Position numbers and translations under genes: made by a program. From an uncultured Pelagibacteraceae bacterium (GTDB lineage Bacteria; Pseudomonadota; Alphaproteobacteria; Pelagibacterales; Pelagibacteraceae): a DNA stretch of 64,000 nucleotides. The stretch's first letter is position 1. Each line of letters starts with the position of its first letter. The stretch is taken from the NCBI GenBank assembly GCA_902588975.1, contig CACIRJ010000004.1:17659-81658 (forward strand), read 5' to 3'. Below, piece after piece: positions 1 to 7,415 of the stretch. Below the pieces are notes generated by a model. The model was not told the origin of the DNA. It did no database searches and saw only the letters and a list, made by a program, of their open reading frames with translations.

Positions 1-555
1 TCCAGTCTCATTTGTATGGGAAGCATAATTTGGTGAGTTAAAGTTCCAAGTAAATCTATTATTTACAATAGCAAAAGATCCATCATGAGACTTCTCACCT
101 TTTCCATAAAGTTTTTTAAAATCAAATAAAGATATAGTGTGTTTATCAGTTCTAATATCACCCGGTATAAAATAAGCTACTCTATACCATTTAGTTTTAT
201 TTTTTTTAGTAGTTTCTTTATATGGTTCCATTATTTGAAATCTTTGAGCATGACCAAGAATATCAAATCTTTTCCAATCTTTTTCATGTCCTTCATAAGA
301 ATATTTTAAATCAAATTCTATTCCTTTTTCAGTAACACCTAAACGATCTTCAAACTTTTCAAAAAATTTATAAATATTTGGATTTTCAATATTTCTTGTA
401 TTGAATACCATTTTATTATCTGATTGTGCTTTAAGAACGTAATAAGCAAAATCTTTCTTTTCTTTTTTTTTCATATTTATATGCCATTTTTCTGCATATA
501 AAATTGAAGGGAATGCAAACAATAGTACAAATATGTATGCTAAAATTTTTTTCAC
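1..555 (-). CDS. Secreted polysaccharide-lyase-like protein (heparin lyase I type), C-terminus outside window
   Basis: Open reading frame from a GTG at 555-553 running off the left edge, so only the first 185 residues are visible. Residues 1-21 form a clear signal peptide (KKILAYIFVLLF core ending in YAE). The mature part (WYRVAYFIPGDIR, then HDGSFAIVNNRF) resembles the jelly-roll fold of heparin lyase I / PF14099-type polysaccharide lyases, so I infer a periplasmic or secreted glycan-degrading or glycan-binding protein. The family call rests on overall pattern, because catalytic residues are not identifiable in this fragment. The GTG shares one base with the TAG stop of the upstream glycosyltransferase (TAGTG), so the two are probably translated together in a surface-glycan operon. 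It could instead be an unrelated concanavalin-like lectin. Confidence 0.5.
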   Translation of the reverse strand, partial: MKKILAYIFVLLFAFPSILYAEKWHINMKKKEKKDFAYYVLKAQSDNKMVFNTRNIENPNIYKFFEKFEDRLGVTEKGIEFDLKYSYEGHEKDWKRFDILGHAQRFQIMEPYKETTKKNKTKWYRVAYFIPGDIRTDKHTISLFDFKKLYGKGEKSHDGSFAIVNNRFTWNFNSPNYASHTNETG

Positions 556-1424
556 TATTTAATTTTATCAATATTTTGAATATTTGTTAATGCATTATTT
601 AACTCTTCTAAATTTTCTCTTCTTCCAATCATTACAACTGATAATCCAAAAGCTATAATTAGACCTAATGGAATAGCTGTAACAACACTTATGTAATCAG
701 CCATTAAAATTAAATAAATAGCATAAAATAAAATTGATCGAATAATAACTGTAGATTTAAAAACAGCTATGATTGCTAAAGAATGCTTAATTAAATTTTT
801 AAAACTCATTTTAGAAGGGCCAAAATATCTTGTTCCTCTTATAGATGGAGAGGAAGATCTGTCTTTTTCTAATTTTGCCAATGCTCCAGAAAAGCTGCAC
901 CAAGTAGATTTATCGTTTATTAATTTCTCAACAGTTGACTTTGGAAGACATGTATAATTTCCAAATTTTATCGAATGACCAGTAAATACATAAGTTATTA
1001 TTTTATGGAAATGATAACAAGTTTTAAAAATAATATTTTCAGATCTTTTTACTCTTTCTCCTACAATTGGCTTTCCTTCGTCATATTTTATGTATTCTAG
1101 AAAACTTTTGATTTCTTCTGGCCTATCTTCACCATCAGAATCCATTGGAATTACATAATCAAATTCTTTATTTTGAAATATATGTTTAAGTCCTGTTGCA
1201 ATACATCTTCCATGTCCTTGATTGTTTTTAATATTTAAAATTTCAATCGATAATAAATTTTCTGTATTGGAGATAGAAGCTGGTTTTTCCTCAGTTGATG
1301 CATCATTAACTATAAGAAGAGAAAATTCAGCATCTAAGTCTTTTACAATTGTATTTATTTCTTCAATTAATTTTGAAGCTGATTTCCAGTCATTATAAAC
1401 TGGTGTTAAAATAGTAATTTTCAT
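555..1424 (-). CDS. Glycosyltransferase family 2 with C-terminal membrane segments
   Basis: A 289-residue protein with an N-terminal GT-A domain: ITILTPVYNDW at the start, VNDAS as the nucleotide-sugar-binding motif and MDSDGED as the DxD-type metal site near residue 95. Two hydrophobic helices lie near the C-terminus (about 225-265). This is the arrangement of dolichol/undecaprenyl-phosphate sugar synthases (DPM1/GtrB-like), which move a sugar from a nucleotide donor to a lipid carrier at the inner membrane. The GT39-like enzyme just upstream in the operon uses lipid-linked sugars, so the pair plausibly builds and uses a polyprenyl-phosphate sugar. Donor and acceptor cannot be told from sequence. 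Confidence 0.85.
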   Translation of the reverse strand: MKITILTPVYNDWKSASKLIEEINTIVKDLDAEFSLLIVNDASTEEKPASISNTENLLSIEILNIKNNQGHGRCIATGLKHIFQNKEFDYVIPMDSDGEDRPEEIKSFLEYIKYDEGKPIVGERVKRSENIIFKTCYHFHKIITYVFTGHSIKFGNYTCLPKSTVEKLINDKSTWCSFSGALAKLEKDRSSSPSIRGTRYFGPSKMSFKNLIKHSLAIIAVFKSTVIIRSILFYAIYLILMADYISVVTAIPLGLIIAFGLSVVMIGRRENLEELNNALTNIQNIDKIK

Positions 1425-1428
1425 TTAT

Positions 1429-1533
1429 TTAACTTGCAAGCAACCTCAGCAAAGAGGCTACAATTCCATGTCCAGACAACTCTATTATTACAACAATAAA
1501 GACGATGAAAAGTATGTTTTTATTGAATTTCAT
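1429..1533 (-). CDS. Small single-pass membrane ORF, 34 aa
   Basis: ATG at 1533-1531 and TAA at 1431-1429. The product begins MKFNKNILFIVFIVVIIEL and continues with a second hydrophobic stretch rich in Leu. It starts 2 bases after the stop of the upstream GT39-like gene and ends 4 bases before the ATG of the GT2 gene, so it fills the only gap in this tight operon. The basic N-terminus followed by a long hydrophobic core looks like a small membrane protein. I know of no family match. It could be chance coding in a short spacer, but the fit in position and the membrane-like composition argue for a real gene. Confidence 0.45.
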   Translation of the reverse strand: MKFNKNILFIVFIVVIIELSGHGIVASLLRLLAS

Positions 1534-1535
1534 AT

Positions 1536-2855
1536 CTACGATCCAACGCAAATCTTATCAATACACATATATTTATCAAATGAATTCAATTTTTGCTTAG
1601 TAACAAATCCTTTCCAAATAGGCCTTGAATTAATGTGATATGATAAATTTCCAGCTGTCCATTCATCACCAAGGACATATTTAATAGGTTCATCATGTTG
1701 TTCATGCCATGCCATTTGAACTTTAATAGCTATATCTCTTCCAGGATAATCAGTCCTCTTATCAGTCTGAGATATTGAGACATAACCGTACAAAATTGGA
1801 GATAATAAAAATAAAAATATAAATCCTATTAAAAAAGAATTTAGTTTCTTAATGTTCATTTGAGTTTTTAAAAGGTAAATAAATAAAGTTCCAAAGAATA
1901 AGTAAAAAGGTGTCATCCACATGGTTCTAATCTTTGATCCAGTTATTAACGCAGTCATAAATACTAATATTATAGGGACTAAATTAATAAATATTAAAAA
2001 TAAAAGTTTCTCATCTTTTAAATTTATTTTTTTGGGTATTTTTTTCACTAGTAACCAAACTAAAATTAAAAATGGTATTAAAATACCAATTTGTTTCAAT
2101 GTGAATATCAATGGATATTTAAGATGATTTATTATTTGTCCTTCATCCAAACCTGCACGAGCAAAACCATACTTGATAGTAATAAAATCGTTGTTGAATA
2201 ACCAAATTATATGTGGAATTAAAATTACAAAAAATACTTCTAAAGAAACTAAATATTTAAAATCAAATTTTTTTGATTTTTTAAAAAATATTAAATATGC
2301 AAACAATAAATCTATTGAGACTAATAAATATATAAAAAGATATTTTGATAAAATACCAAATGCTGCTACAGCTCCTAACAAGATACAATCATAAAGCTCA
2401 ATTTTTTTACTAATATATATTTTCCAAGTATAATAAACCGTCAAACACCAAAAAGGTAATTGACAAACATTTACATTAAATTCTGGAGTTGTGAAATTAT
2501 AGAAGTATATCCCTTCAATAAGAAAAACTGATAACAAACTCAAAGTGCCATCATTAAGAATTTCCTGTGATAATTTAAAAATAATGAAAAAAGACACAAC
2601 TACAAAAATTTGACTTAAAAAATAATAAACCCAATCTTGTGGTCCAAATATTTGAAAAAAAACTTCTGGAAAAAATGCACTTAGCGGTGGATGTTTAGTA
2701 AATCCCCAATCTAAATTACTACCCCAAGCCAAAGCTTCAATTGTATCTAAAGGTAAATTTGAGTTTGTAATAGTTGGAACAACTGTCCATAGAATTAAGT
2801 GAGTCGTTACAAAAATATAAAAAATATTATTTATATTTCTTTTATTTAAAGCCAT
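1536..2855 (-). CDS. GT39/ArnT-like integral membrane glycosyltransferase
   Basis: Polytopic membrane protein of about 440 residues with roughly ten hydrophobic helices. The first periplasmic loop contains the acidic DTIEALAWG segment followed by HPPLSAFFPE, the pattern of PMT/ArnT-type (GT39/GT83, PF13231) enzymes that transfer sugar from a polyprenyl-phosphate donor on the outer face of the inner membrane. The C-terminal soluble part contains YPGRDIA. I chose the ATG at 2855, which places the first helix about 9 residues in. An upstream in-frame GTG at 2891 would add 12 residues. It is divergent from dksA and leads an operon with the small ORF, the GT2 gene and the lyase-like gene. Likely target: cell-surface glycan. 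Confidence 0.8.
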   Translation of the reverse strand: MALNKRNINNIFYIFVTTHLILWTVVPTITNSNLPLDTIEALAWGSNLDWGFTKHPPLSAFFPEVFFQIFGPQDWVYYFLSQIFVVVSFFIIFKLSQEILNDGTLSLLSVFLIEGIYFYNFTTPEFNVNVCQLPFWCLTVYYTWKIYISKKIELYDCILLGAVAAFGILSKYLFIYLLVSIDLLFAYLIFFKKSKKFDFKYLVSLEVFFVILIPHIIWLFNNDFITIKYGFARAGLDEGQIINHLKYPLIFTLKQIGILIPFLILVWLLVKKIPKKINLKDEKLLFLIFINLVPIILVFMTALITGSKIRTMWMTPFYLFFGTLFIYLLKTQMNIKKLNSFLIGFIFLFLLSPILYGYVSISQTDKRTDYPGRDIAIKVQMAWHEQHDEPIKYVLGDEWTAGNLSYHINSRPIWKGFVTKQKLNSFDKYMCIDKICVGS

Positions 2856-2934
2856 TTTTATCAATCTATATGAATAAACCGTTCTTGACACTCATTTATT
2901 CATGAATATATTCTCCAACTCAAAATAGCTAGCT

Positions 2935-3351
2935 ATGGTAAGAATTTCAAAAACTTATACTCCAAAAGAAAAAGAAAAATACATGTGTGCTAAGCATTTA
3001 GCGTATTTTAAGATGAAATTAATGGAATGGAAAAAAGATTTAAAGAGATCTAACAACGAAGCAATTTTTCAAGCGTCTATGGATGATAATAGTGCATCTG
3101 CAGATATAGTTGATCAAGCAAGTTCATATACAGAAAAAAATGTTGAAATGAGAGCAATTAATAGACAAATCAAATTAATTTCAAAAATTGACGGTGCATT
3201 GAAAAAAATTCAAGATGGAACATACGGTTTTTGTGAGGAAACTGGTGAGCCCATTGGTTTAAAAAGATTAATGGCAAGACCAGTTGCAACCCTCTGTATA
3301 GCAGCTCAAGAGAAGCACGAAAAAGACGAAAAGGTTTACGCAGACGATTAG
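2935..3351 (+). CDS. dksA: RNA polymerase-binding transcription factor DksA
   Basis: 138 residues, the usual DksA length. DksA enters the RNA polymerase secondary channel and, with ppGpp, tunes rRNA and amino-acid promoters. Visible parts are the N-terminal helix, the coiled-coil with its acidic tip motif DIVDQAS (DxxDxA type, about residues 57-63), and the C-terminal globular domain GFCEETGEPIGLKR ... ATLCIAAQEKHE. Only two of the four cysteines of the classical zinc finger remain, the usual alphaproteobacterial form. The gene stands alone between a divergent membrane-glycosyltransferase gene and a convergent lipoprotein gene. Confidence 0.95.
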   Translation: MVRISKTYTPKEKEKYMCAKHLAYFKMKLMEWKKDLKRSNNEAIFQASMDDNSASADIVDQASSYTEKNVEMRAINRQIKLISKIDGALKKIQDGTYGFCEETGEPIGLKRLMARPVATLCIAAQEKHEKDEKVYADD

Positions 3352-3358
3352 AAAATTT

Positions 3359-3775
3359 TTAATGAGATTTAAAACCACTTTCTGTTGTTTCATTTATTAC
3401 CCATTCAGTAGAAAACAGGCCCTGCTTTACACTAATTAGATAAAAGTAATTTTTTCCATCTCCAATTCCTGAAATTGAGTCGCTACCCATGCCAATCCCA
3501 CCTATGCCAGCACCAGTTACTTTAATTTTATATTTTCCACTAACTGTATGAACAACATTTTCTTTTACTCCGAGTTTAGCAATTTCTACTCCATTCACAT
3601 TGACTTTAGCTAACACGGCGCTTGCCACAAATCCACTTTCTCTAAGAAAATACAAATTTGTTTCTCCTGAACTACTTGATGATATGGCTGGTTTCATTTT
3701 AGATCCAGTACCAGAACATTGGTACAGACCTAAAATAAGTGTTATAATAAAAAATAATTTAAATTTATTTTTCAA
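3359..3775 (-). CDS. DUF2846-family lipoprotein
   Basis: 138-residue protein with a type II signal: positively charged start, hydrophobic core and lipobox LYQC with the lipidated Cys near residue 20. The mature part begins with a Ser-rich linker, then NLYFLRESGF ... VNVNGVEIAKL ... SGKYKIKV, the beta-strand pattern of DUF2846 (PF11008) lipoproteins. No biochemical function is established for this family. It lies directly upstream of dksA's convergent end and downstream of another envelope-protein gene, so it probably sits in the periplasm attached to a membrane. A Gly-rich stretch (AGIGGIGMGSDSISGIGDG) replaces the usual charged linker before the last strands. Confidence 0.75.
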   Translation of the reverse strand: MKNKFKLFFIITLILGLYQCSGTGSKMKPAISSSSSGETNLYFLRESGFVASAVLAKVNVNGVEIAKLGVKENVVHTVSGKYKIKVTGAGIGGIGMGSDSISGIGDGKNYFYLISVKQGLFSTEWVINETTESGFKSH

Positions 3776-3788
3776 AATATTTAAAAAA

Positions 3789-4376
3789 TTAGAACATTAC
3801 ACCATAATATAACATGGTCATATCAGAGTCTCCATCACCACCTACATCGGAATAATAAGTCAAGCCTACTCTGCTTCCATCTAATTCAAATCCCCCACCA
3901 ACTAAATAACCAGTTCCAGAGATTGTTTCAGATACTGTATACTTTGTTCCACCAATTGTTATAGATCCAACACCATTTAATTCAGATCTATGCATTCCTA
4001 CTTTAAAAAAAATATCGTCTGATTTAAATACTGCTGCAGCATCAACACCTCTAGCATCATATCCCTCTGTAGCTGAGGCTCCAGAAATAGTATAAGTTGC
4101 GTCAAGACTGCCTGTTAAAAAAAAACCAAATTCTACACTCATTTCTGAAGAAAGCGGCATGTCTGCAAATAATCTACCGACCCACGTAGCTTCATCATAT
4201 GAATATGTTACAGTTGACCCAGAAGCATTTGCTAATGCTTGAGCAGTATCCTCGGCTCTCATATCTGCATAGACAAGTCCACCTTCAATTCCCATTCGAA
4301 GCTCTTCTGATATTGAATTCTTGATTCCAGTGATTGAAATAACTAAAACCAATAAGATAAGTTTAATTTTTTTCAT
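3789..4376 (-). CDS. Small outer-membrane beta-barrel-like protein
   Basis: 195 residues with a signal peptide of about 23 residues (KKIKLILLVLVIS core). The mature part has alternating hydrophobic/polar strands, many Gly, Ser and Thr residues, and ends in a C-terminal Phe (TMLYYGVMF), the terminal aromatic signature recognised by the BAM complex. This fits an eight-stranded barrel of the OmpW/OmpX size class. I do not recognise a specific family and infer no substrate. It ends 14 bases upstream of the DUF2846 lipoprotein start and may be co-transcribed with it. Confidence 0.6.
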   Translation of the reverse strand: MKKIKLILLVLVISITGIKNSISEELRMGIEGGLVYADMRAEDTAQALANASGSTVTYSYDEATWVGRLFADMPLSSEMSVEFGFFLTGSLDATYTISGASATEGYDARGVDAAAVFKSDDIFFKVGMHRSELNGVGSITIGGTKYTVSETISGTGYLVGGGFELDGSRVGLTYYSDVGGDGDSDMTMLYYGVMF

Positions 4377-4466
4377 AAATACTCCTGTTTAAATTATATT
4401 GATAATAACAATCTATTTAGAGATTAAAAACTTTTTTTTTAAAAAAAAATCCTTTAATTTCAGTAA

Positions 4467-5093
4467 TTAATACGGCAGATCTATCTCTGCACCTTTATTT
4501 AAAGCTTTAAACCCTTTTACTACAGCTGGACGTTCGGCAATTTCAATAAACCACCTAGATAGATTTTCAAAATTATTTAACCCAATATCGTGTCTTTTAT
4601 GTCTTGCAATCCAAGACCATGTAGCAATATCAGCAATAGAGTACTTATCATTTGCTAAAAACTTACTTTGAGCCAATCTAGCTTCAAGATCTTCGTAAAT
4701 TTTTCTGGTGATTTTAAAGTATCTTTCCTCACCCCACTCACTTTTTCCTTGATGATAATAATGAAACTGATGATGTTGTCCTATCATTGGGCCAACAATA
4801 GCCATTTGAGCCATCAACCACTGATTTATCTCTAACCTATCTGCTTCCGGATAGAGTTTTTTACTTTTCTCGCCCAAGTACATAAGTATAACTCCAGACT
4901 CGAATACAGTCTTATCATTCTCATGATCTATAATTACAGGAATTTTATTAAAGGGACTTATTTTTTTAAATTCTGGTTTAAATTGATCTCCACTCAAATT
5001 AACTTTTGTAAGTTTGTATTTAAAATCAATTTCCTCGAGCATTATACTTATTTTCCAACCATTAGGAGTATCGGCAGTAAAGAGTTCTATCAT
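4467..5093 (-). CDS. Glutathione S-transferase family protein (YfcG/YghU-like)
   Basis: 208 residues with an N-terminal thioredoxin-like domain (IELFTADTPNGWKISIML, then NKIPVIIDHEN with the conserved cis-Pro, then FESGVILMYL for glutathione gamma-Glu binding) and an all-helical C-terminal domain containing SIADIATWSWIARH, the N-capping motif. The TPNGWKIS start matches YfcG-type proteins, which act as glutathione-dependent disulfide-bond oxidoreductases rather than classic detoxifying transferases. The start overlaps the reductase gene by 4 bases, so it is the third gene of the ferredoxin-FNR-GST operon downstream of proteorhodopsin. This context suggests a thiol-redox role. Confidence 0.85.
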   Translation of the reverse strand: MIELFTADTPNGWKISIMLEEIDFKYKLTKVNLSGDQFKPEFKKISPFNKIPVIIDHENDKTVFESGVILMYLGEKSKKLYPEADRLEINQWLMAQMAIVGPMIGQHHQFHYYHQGKSEWGEERYFKITRKIYEDLEARLAQSKFLANDKYSIADIATWSWIARHKRHDIGLNNFENLSRWFIEIAERPAVVKGFKALNKGAEIDLPY

Positions 5094-6106
5094 TCTTTTA
5101 CACCCAATCTATCTTTGATAGTGCTGGATGCAGTTGTAAATTCAAATCTATATTTTTCATCAGGTCTTGCATGTTTAAAGCAGCCTCTTGCAGCTAAAGC
5201 TCCCTCATGAAAACCTGAAAGTATTAACTTTAATTTGCCTGGATAAGTACAGATATCCCCAATTGCAAATATTCCCTTTTTATTTGTCTCGAAATTTTCT
5301 GTATTTACTGGAATTGTTTTTTTATCTAAATTTAATCCCCATTCTGCAATTGGTCCTAATTGCATTATTAATCCAAAAAAACCTAAAACATAATCAGCTT
5401 TAATAACTTTGTTTTCGCCTGACTCACTTTTTATTTCTACGCTTTCTAATGAACCATTTCCATGGACATCTTTAATTGAATATTTGGTAATTAGATTGAT
5501 AGTTTTATTATCACTTAATTCTTTTATTTTTTTAACACTGGCTGGCAGCCCTCTAAACTCATCTCTTCTATGAACAAGAGTTACTTTGGATAAATTAGAT
5601 AATTCTATAGCCCAATCAAGTGCACTATCTCCACCTCCAAAAATAACTACTGATTTATCTTTAAAGATAGTTTTATCTTTTATTGAATATAAAACTGATT
5701 TTCCGTGATACTTTTCAGTACTTTTGGTTGGAAATTTTCTAGGTTCAAAAGATCCTACGCCTCCTGCAATAACAACGTTTGGTGTTTCAAATTCCTTACC
5801 ATTTAATGTTTTAACGATCCATTTATCGTTTTCACTCTTTAATTCTTGAACTCTATCACTTAAATGAAAATTAAAATTAAAAGGTTTAATTTGTTCAATT
5901 AAATTATTTGTGAGTTCTTCTCCAGTACACTCTGGGACTGCGGGAATATCATAAATTGGTTTATCAGGATAAAGCTCGATACACTGTCCACCAATTTTAT
6001 CTAAGTTGTCAACTATCTCACATTTCAATCCAATGATACCTAATTGATGAGCACAAAATAAACCTGTTGGTCCTGCGCCAATGATGACTACGTCTGTTTT
6101 TATCAT
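5090..6106 (-). CDS. Ferredoxin--NADP reductase, thioredoxin-reductase-like type
   Basis: 338-residue flavoprotein: FAD Rossmann motif GAGPTG near residues 11-16, NADPH motif GGGDSALD near 158, a second FAD segment GIFAIGDICTYPGK, and the C-terminal TTASSTIKDRLGV tail. It resembles thioredoxin reductase but lacks the CxxC redox pair, which is diagnostic of the YumC/TrxR-like ferredoxin-NADP(+) reductases. It should transfer electrons between NADPH and the 2Fe-2S ferredoxin encoded immediately upstream. Its start codon shares a base with the ferredoxin stop, strongly supporting a physical and functional pair. Confidence 0.9.
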   Translation of the reverse strand: MIKTDVVIIGAGPTGLFCAHQLGIIGLKCEIVDNLDKIGGQCIELYPDKPIYDIPAVPECTGEELTNNLIEQIKPFNFNFHLSDRVQELKSENDKWIVKTLNGKEFETPNVVIAGGVGSFEPRKFPTKSTEKYHGKSVLYSIKDKTIFKDKSVVIFGGGDSALDWAIELSNLSKVTLVHRRDEFRGLPASVKKIKELSDNKTINLITKYSIKDVHGNGSLESVEIKSESGENKVIKADYVLGFFGLIMQLGPIAEWGLNLDKKTIPVNTENFETNKKGIFAIGDICTYPGKLKLILSGFHEGALAARGCFKHARPDEKYRFEFTTASSTIKDRLGVKE

Positions 6107-6429
6107 TAAACTTGTTTCTCCGGCATATGAACAATTAAACCATCTAGGTCATCTGTGACAATTAACTGACAACTTAATCTGCTATTAGATTTTGGTTCAA
6201 AGGCCTGGTCTAGCATATCATCTTCTCCCATTTCTTTTTCAGGCAGTTTTTTTAACCATTCATCATCATTAATATAAACATGACAGGTTGCACATGACAT
6301 TCCACCACCGCAATCAGCATCTATACCAGGTATGTTGCTTCTAACAGCTCCTTCCATAACAGTCATTCCATTAGGTACTTCTACTTCATGTGCATTTCCA
6401 TTAAATTCTATATATTTAATTTTTGCCAT
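6106..6429 (-). CDS. 2Fe-2S ferredoxin, adrenodoxin type
   Basis: 107 residues. Cluster ligands are seen as CGGGMSCATC (C-x5-C-x2-C, about residues 41-50) plus a later Cys in LSCQLIV. The N-terminal strand VEVPNGMTVMEGAVRSNIPGI is typical of the vertebrate/ISC-type (adrenodoxin/FdxB-like) family. It is a soluble one-electron carrier. It heads the operon with the reductase and the GST, separated from proteorhodopsin by a strong terminator. It could serve Fe-S assembly, a P450 or a hydroxylase. No such client is encoded nearby, so the partner beyond the reductase is unknown. Confidence 0.92.
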   Translation of the reverse strand: MAKIKYIEFNGNAHEVEVPNGMTVMEGAVRSNIPGIDADCGGGMSCATCHVYINDDEWLKKLPEKEMGEDDMLDQAFEPKSNSRLSCQLIVTDDLDGLIVHMPEKQV

Positions 6430-6444
6430 ATTTAATAAATAATT

Positions 6445-6472
6445 CTTATAAACTAATTTGCGACTGCGGCAA
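6445..6472 (-). promoter_or_regulatory. Putative promoter of ferredoxin-FNR-GST operon
   Basis: On the minus strand, TTGCCG (6472-6467) and TATAAG (6450-6445) are separated by 16 bases, a fair sigma-70-type -35/-10 pair about 20 bases upstream of the ferredoxin ATG. It lies just after the proteorhodopsin terminator, so it would give the operon its own transcription start. The assignment is by pattern only. Confidence 0.35.
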
Positions 6473-6506
6473 ATTTTTGAAGTTTAGCATTTTCTTTTTT
6501 TAGACC

Positions 6507-6541
6507 AAAAAAAAAGGCAGGTATGTTTTAGCATACCCGCC
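6507..6541 (-). terminator. Rho-independent terminator after proteorhodopsin
   Basis: On the minus strand a 10-bp stem (GGCGGGTATG pairing with CATACCTGCC, one G-U pair) with a 6-base loop at 6541-6516 is followed by nine T residues (6515-6507). It begins about 22 bases after the proteorhodopsin stop. This is the clearest intrinsic terminator in the window and stands out because GC-rich stems are rare in this AT-rich DNA. It would separate proteorhodopsin transcripts from the downstream ferredoxin operon. Confidence 0.85.
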
Positions 6542-6563
6542 TCTTTTTAATATTAAAAGCTAA

Positions 6564-7334
6564 TTATCTAGCTCGTGCTCCACCTTGTGAAACTGCTGCT
6601 GACCAGATTACTAGACCAAAAGCAATTTTGTTGATGAAGTCTGCTAAGTTGTAAATCACGTTCAATGAGTTAGCGTCTACTCCACCTACTAGGTAACCAA
6701 AAATGTAACCTAATGGGTAAATAGCCCAACCAATTGTTACGATCATTCTCATAGCACCCCATGCAGTTGCTAATGGCTTGTTTCCAGTTTTTGCTGCAAT
6801 TTTTCCAGCTTCACCAGAGAATACTTCATATAAGATGTAGATCCATCCAGCCATACCGACTATGAAACCAAGCATAGCATTGATGTAACCTGCTTCTCCT
6901 AAGTATCCACCAATTAACATCACAAGCGAACCAATTAATAATCTCCAGAAGATTGCTCCTGGGATTTTCTTAACTGCTGCTAGAATTAAGTAAAACTCGA
7001 TCATCTGTAATGGTACAGTGATTAACCAATCAATATATCTATATACTGTTGGAGAATCTCCAGTCATTACCCATACATCTCTCATGTACATGTAGTGAAT
7101 GAATGCAACACCAGTTACAAGACCAGCTACTGTTACTGAAGTTTTCCAGCCTGCTGCAACAGTATTTCTTTCCATGAAGAAGAATACTGTAGCTGCTGCC
7201 ATACCCATTGCGATTACCCAAAAGGAAATCCCAACAAAATCGTCAGAAGCTAACATAGCAGTTGCTGCGTTTGCTGCACCAGTAAGACCAAATAAAGCCA
7301 CTGCTGCTAATGCAAACATTTTAAGTTTTTTCAT
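6564..7334 (-). CDS. Proteorhodopsin, blue-absorbing light-driven proton pump
   Basis: 256-residue seven-helix retinal protein with a cleavable signal peptide (about residues 1-23). Key residues, by alignment to the EBAC31A08 green pigment (offset +5): His80 (His75), proton acceptor Asp102 (Asp97) in RYIDWLITVP, spectral-tuning position Gln110 (residue 105), proton donor Glu113 (Glu108) in QMIEFYLIL, and retinal Schiff-base Lys236 (Lys231) in DFINKIAFG. Acceptor and donor both present mean an outward proton pump. Gln at 105 predicts blue (about 490 nm) absorption, the open-ocean type. A strong Shine-Dalgarno (GGGAG) precedes the ATG and a strong terminator follows, so it looks monocistronic and highly expressed. 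No retinal-synthesis gene is in the window. Confidence 0.98.
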   Translation of the reverse strand: MKKLKMFALAAVALFGLTGAANAATAMLASDDFVGISFWVIAMGMAAATVFFFMERNTVAAGWKTSVTVAGLVTGVAFIHYMYMRDVWVMTGDSPTVYRYIDWLITVPLQMIEFYLILAAVKKIPGAIFWRLLIGSLVMLIGGYLGEAGYINAMLGFIVGMAGWIYILYEVFSGEAGKIAAKTGNKPLATAWGAMRMIVTIGWAIYPLGYIFGYLVGGVDANSLNVIYNLADFINKIAFGLVIWSAAVSQGGARAR

Positions 7335-7361
7335 AAAAAACTCCCTCTCGTTAGTTTTTTT

Positions 7362-7403
7362 TAGTTTAAATTTAAACTACGGACAAACCACAAAGGTTTC
7401 TCC
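7362..7403 (-). promoter_or_regulatory. Two inverted repeats in the proteorhodopsin leader
   Basis: First element: an 18-bp perfect palindrome TAGTTTAAATTTAAACTA at 7362-7379. Second element: GGACAAACC (7381-7389), 5-base spacer ACAAA, GGTTTCTCC (7395-7403), an inverted repeat with 8 of 9 positions matching. They lie 28-69 bases upstream of the proteorhodopsin ATG, between a candidate promoter and the Shine-Dalgarno. They could be an operator for a dimeric regulator or mRNA hairpins that stabilise the transcript. The symmetry is seen directly; the role is inferred. Confidence 0.5.
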
Positions 7404-7415
7404 AAAGTTAGGGGC

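Noticed and set aside
2856..2891. GTG start giving a 12-residue longer GT39-like protein
   Set aside because: The ATG at 2855 gives the usual short lead into the first helix; the extension adds nothing recognisable. Not excluded.
4423..4455. T-run/A-run symmetrical stretch near 4.4 kb as a terminator
   Set aside because: Pure A/T with no GC stem, so a stable hairpin is unlikely; this is background for the genome.
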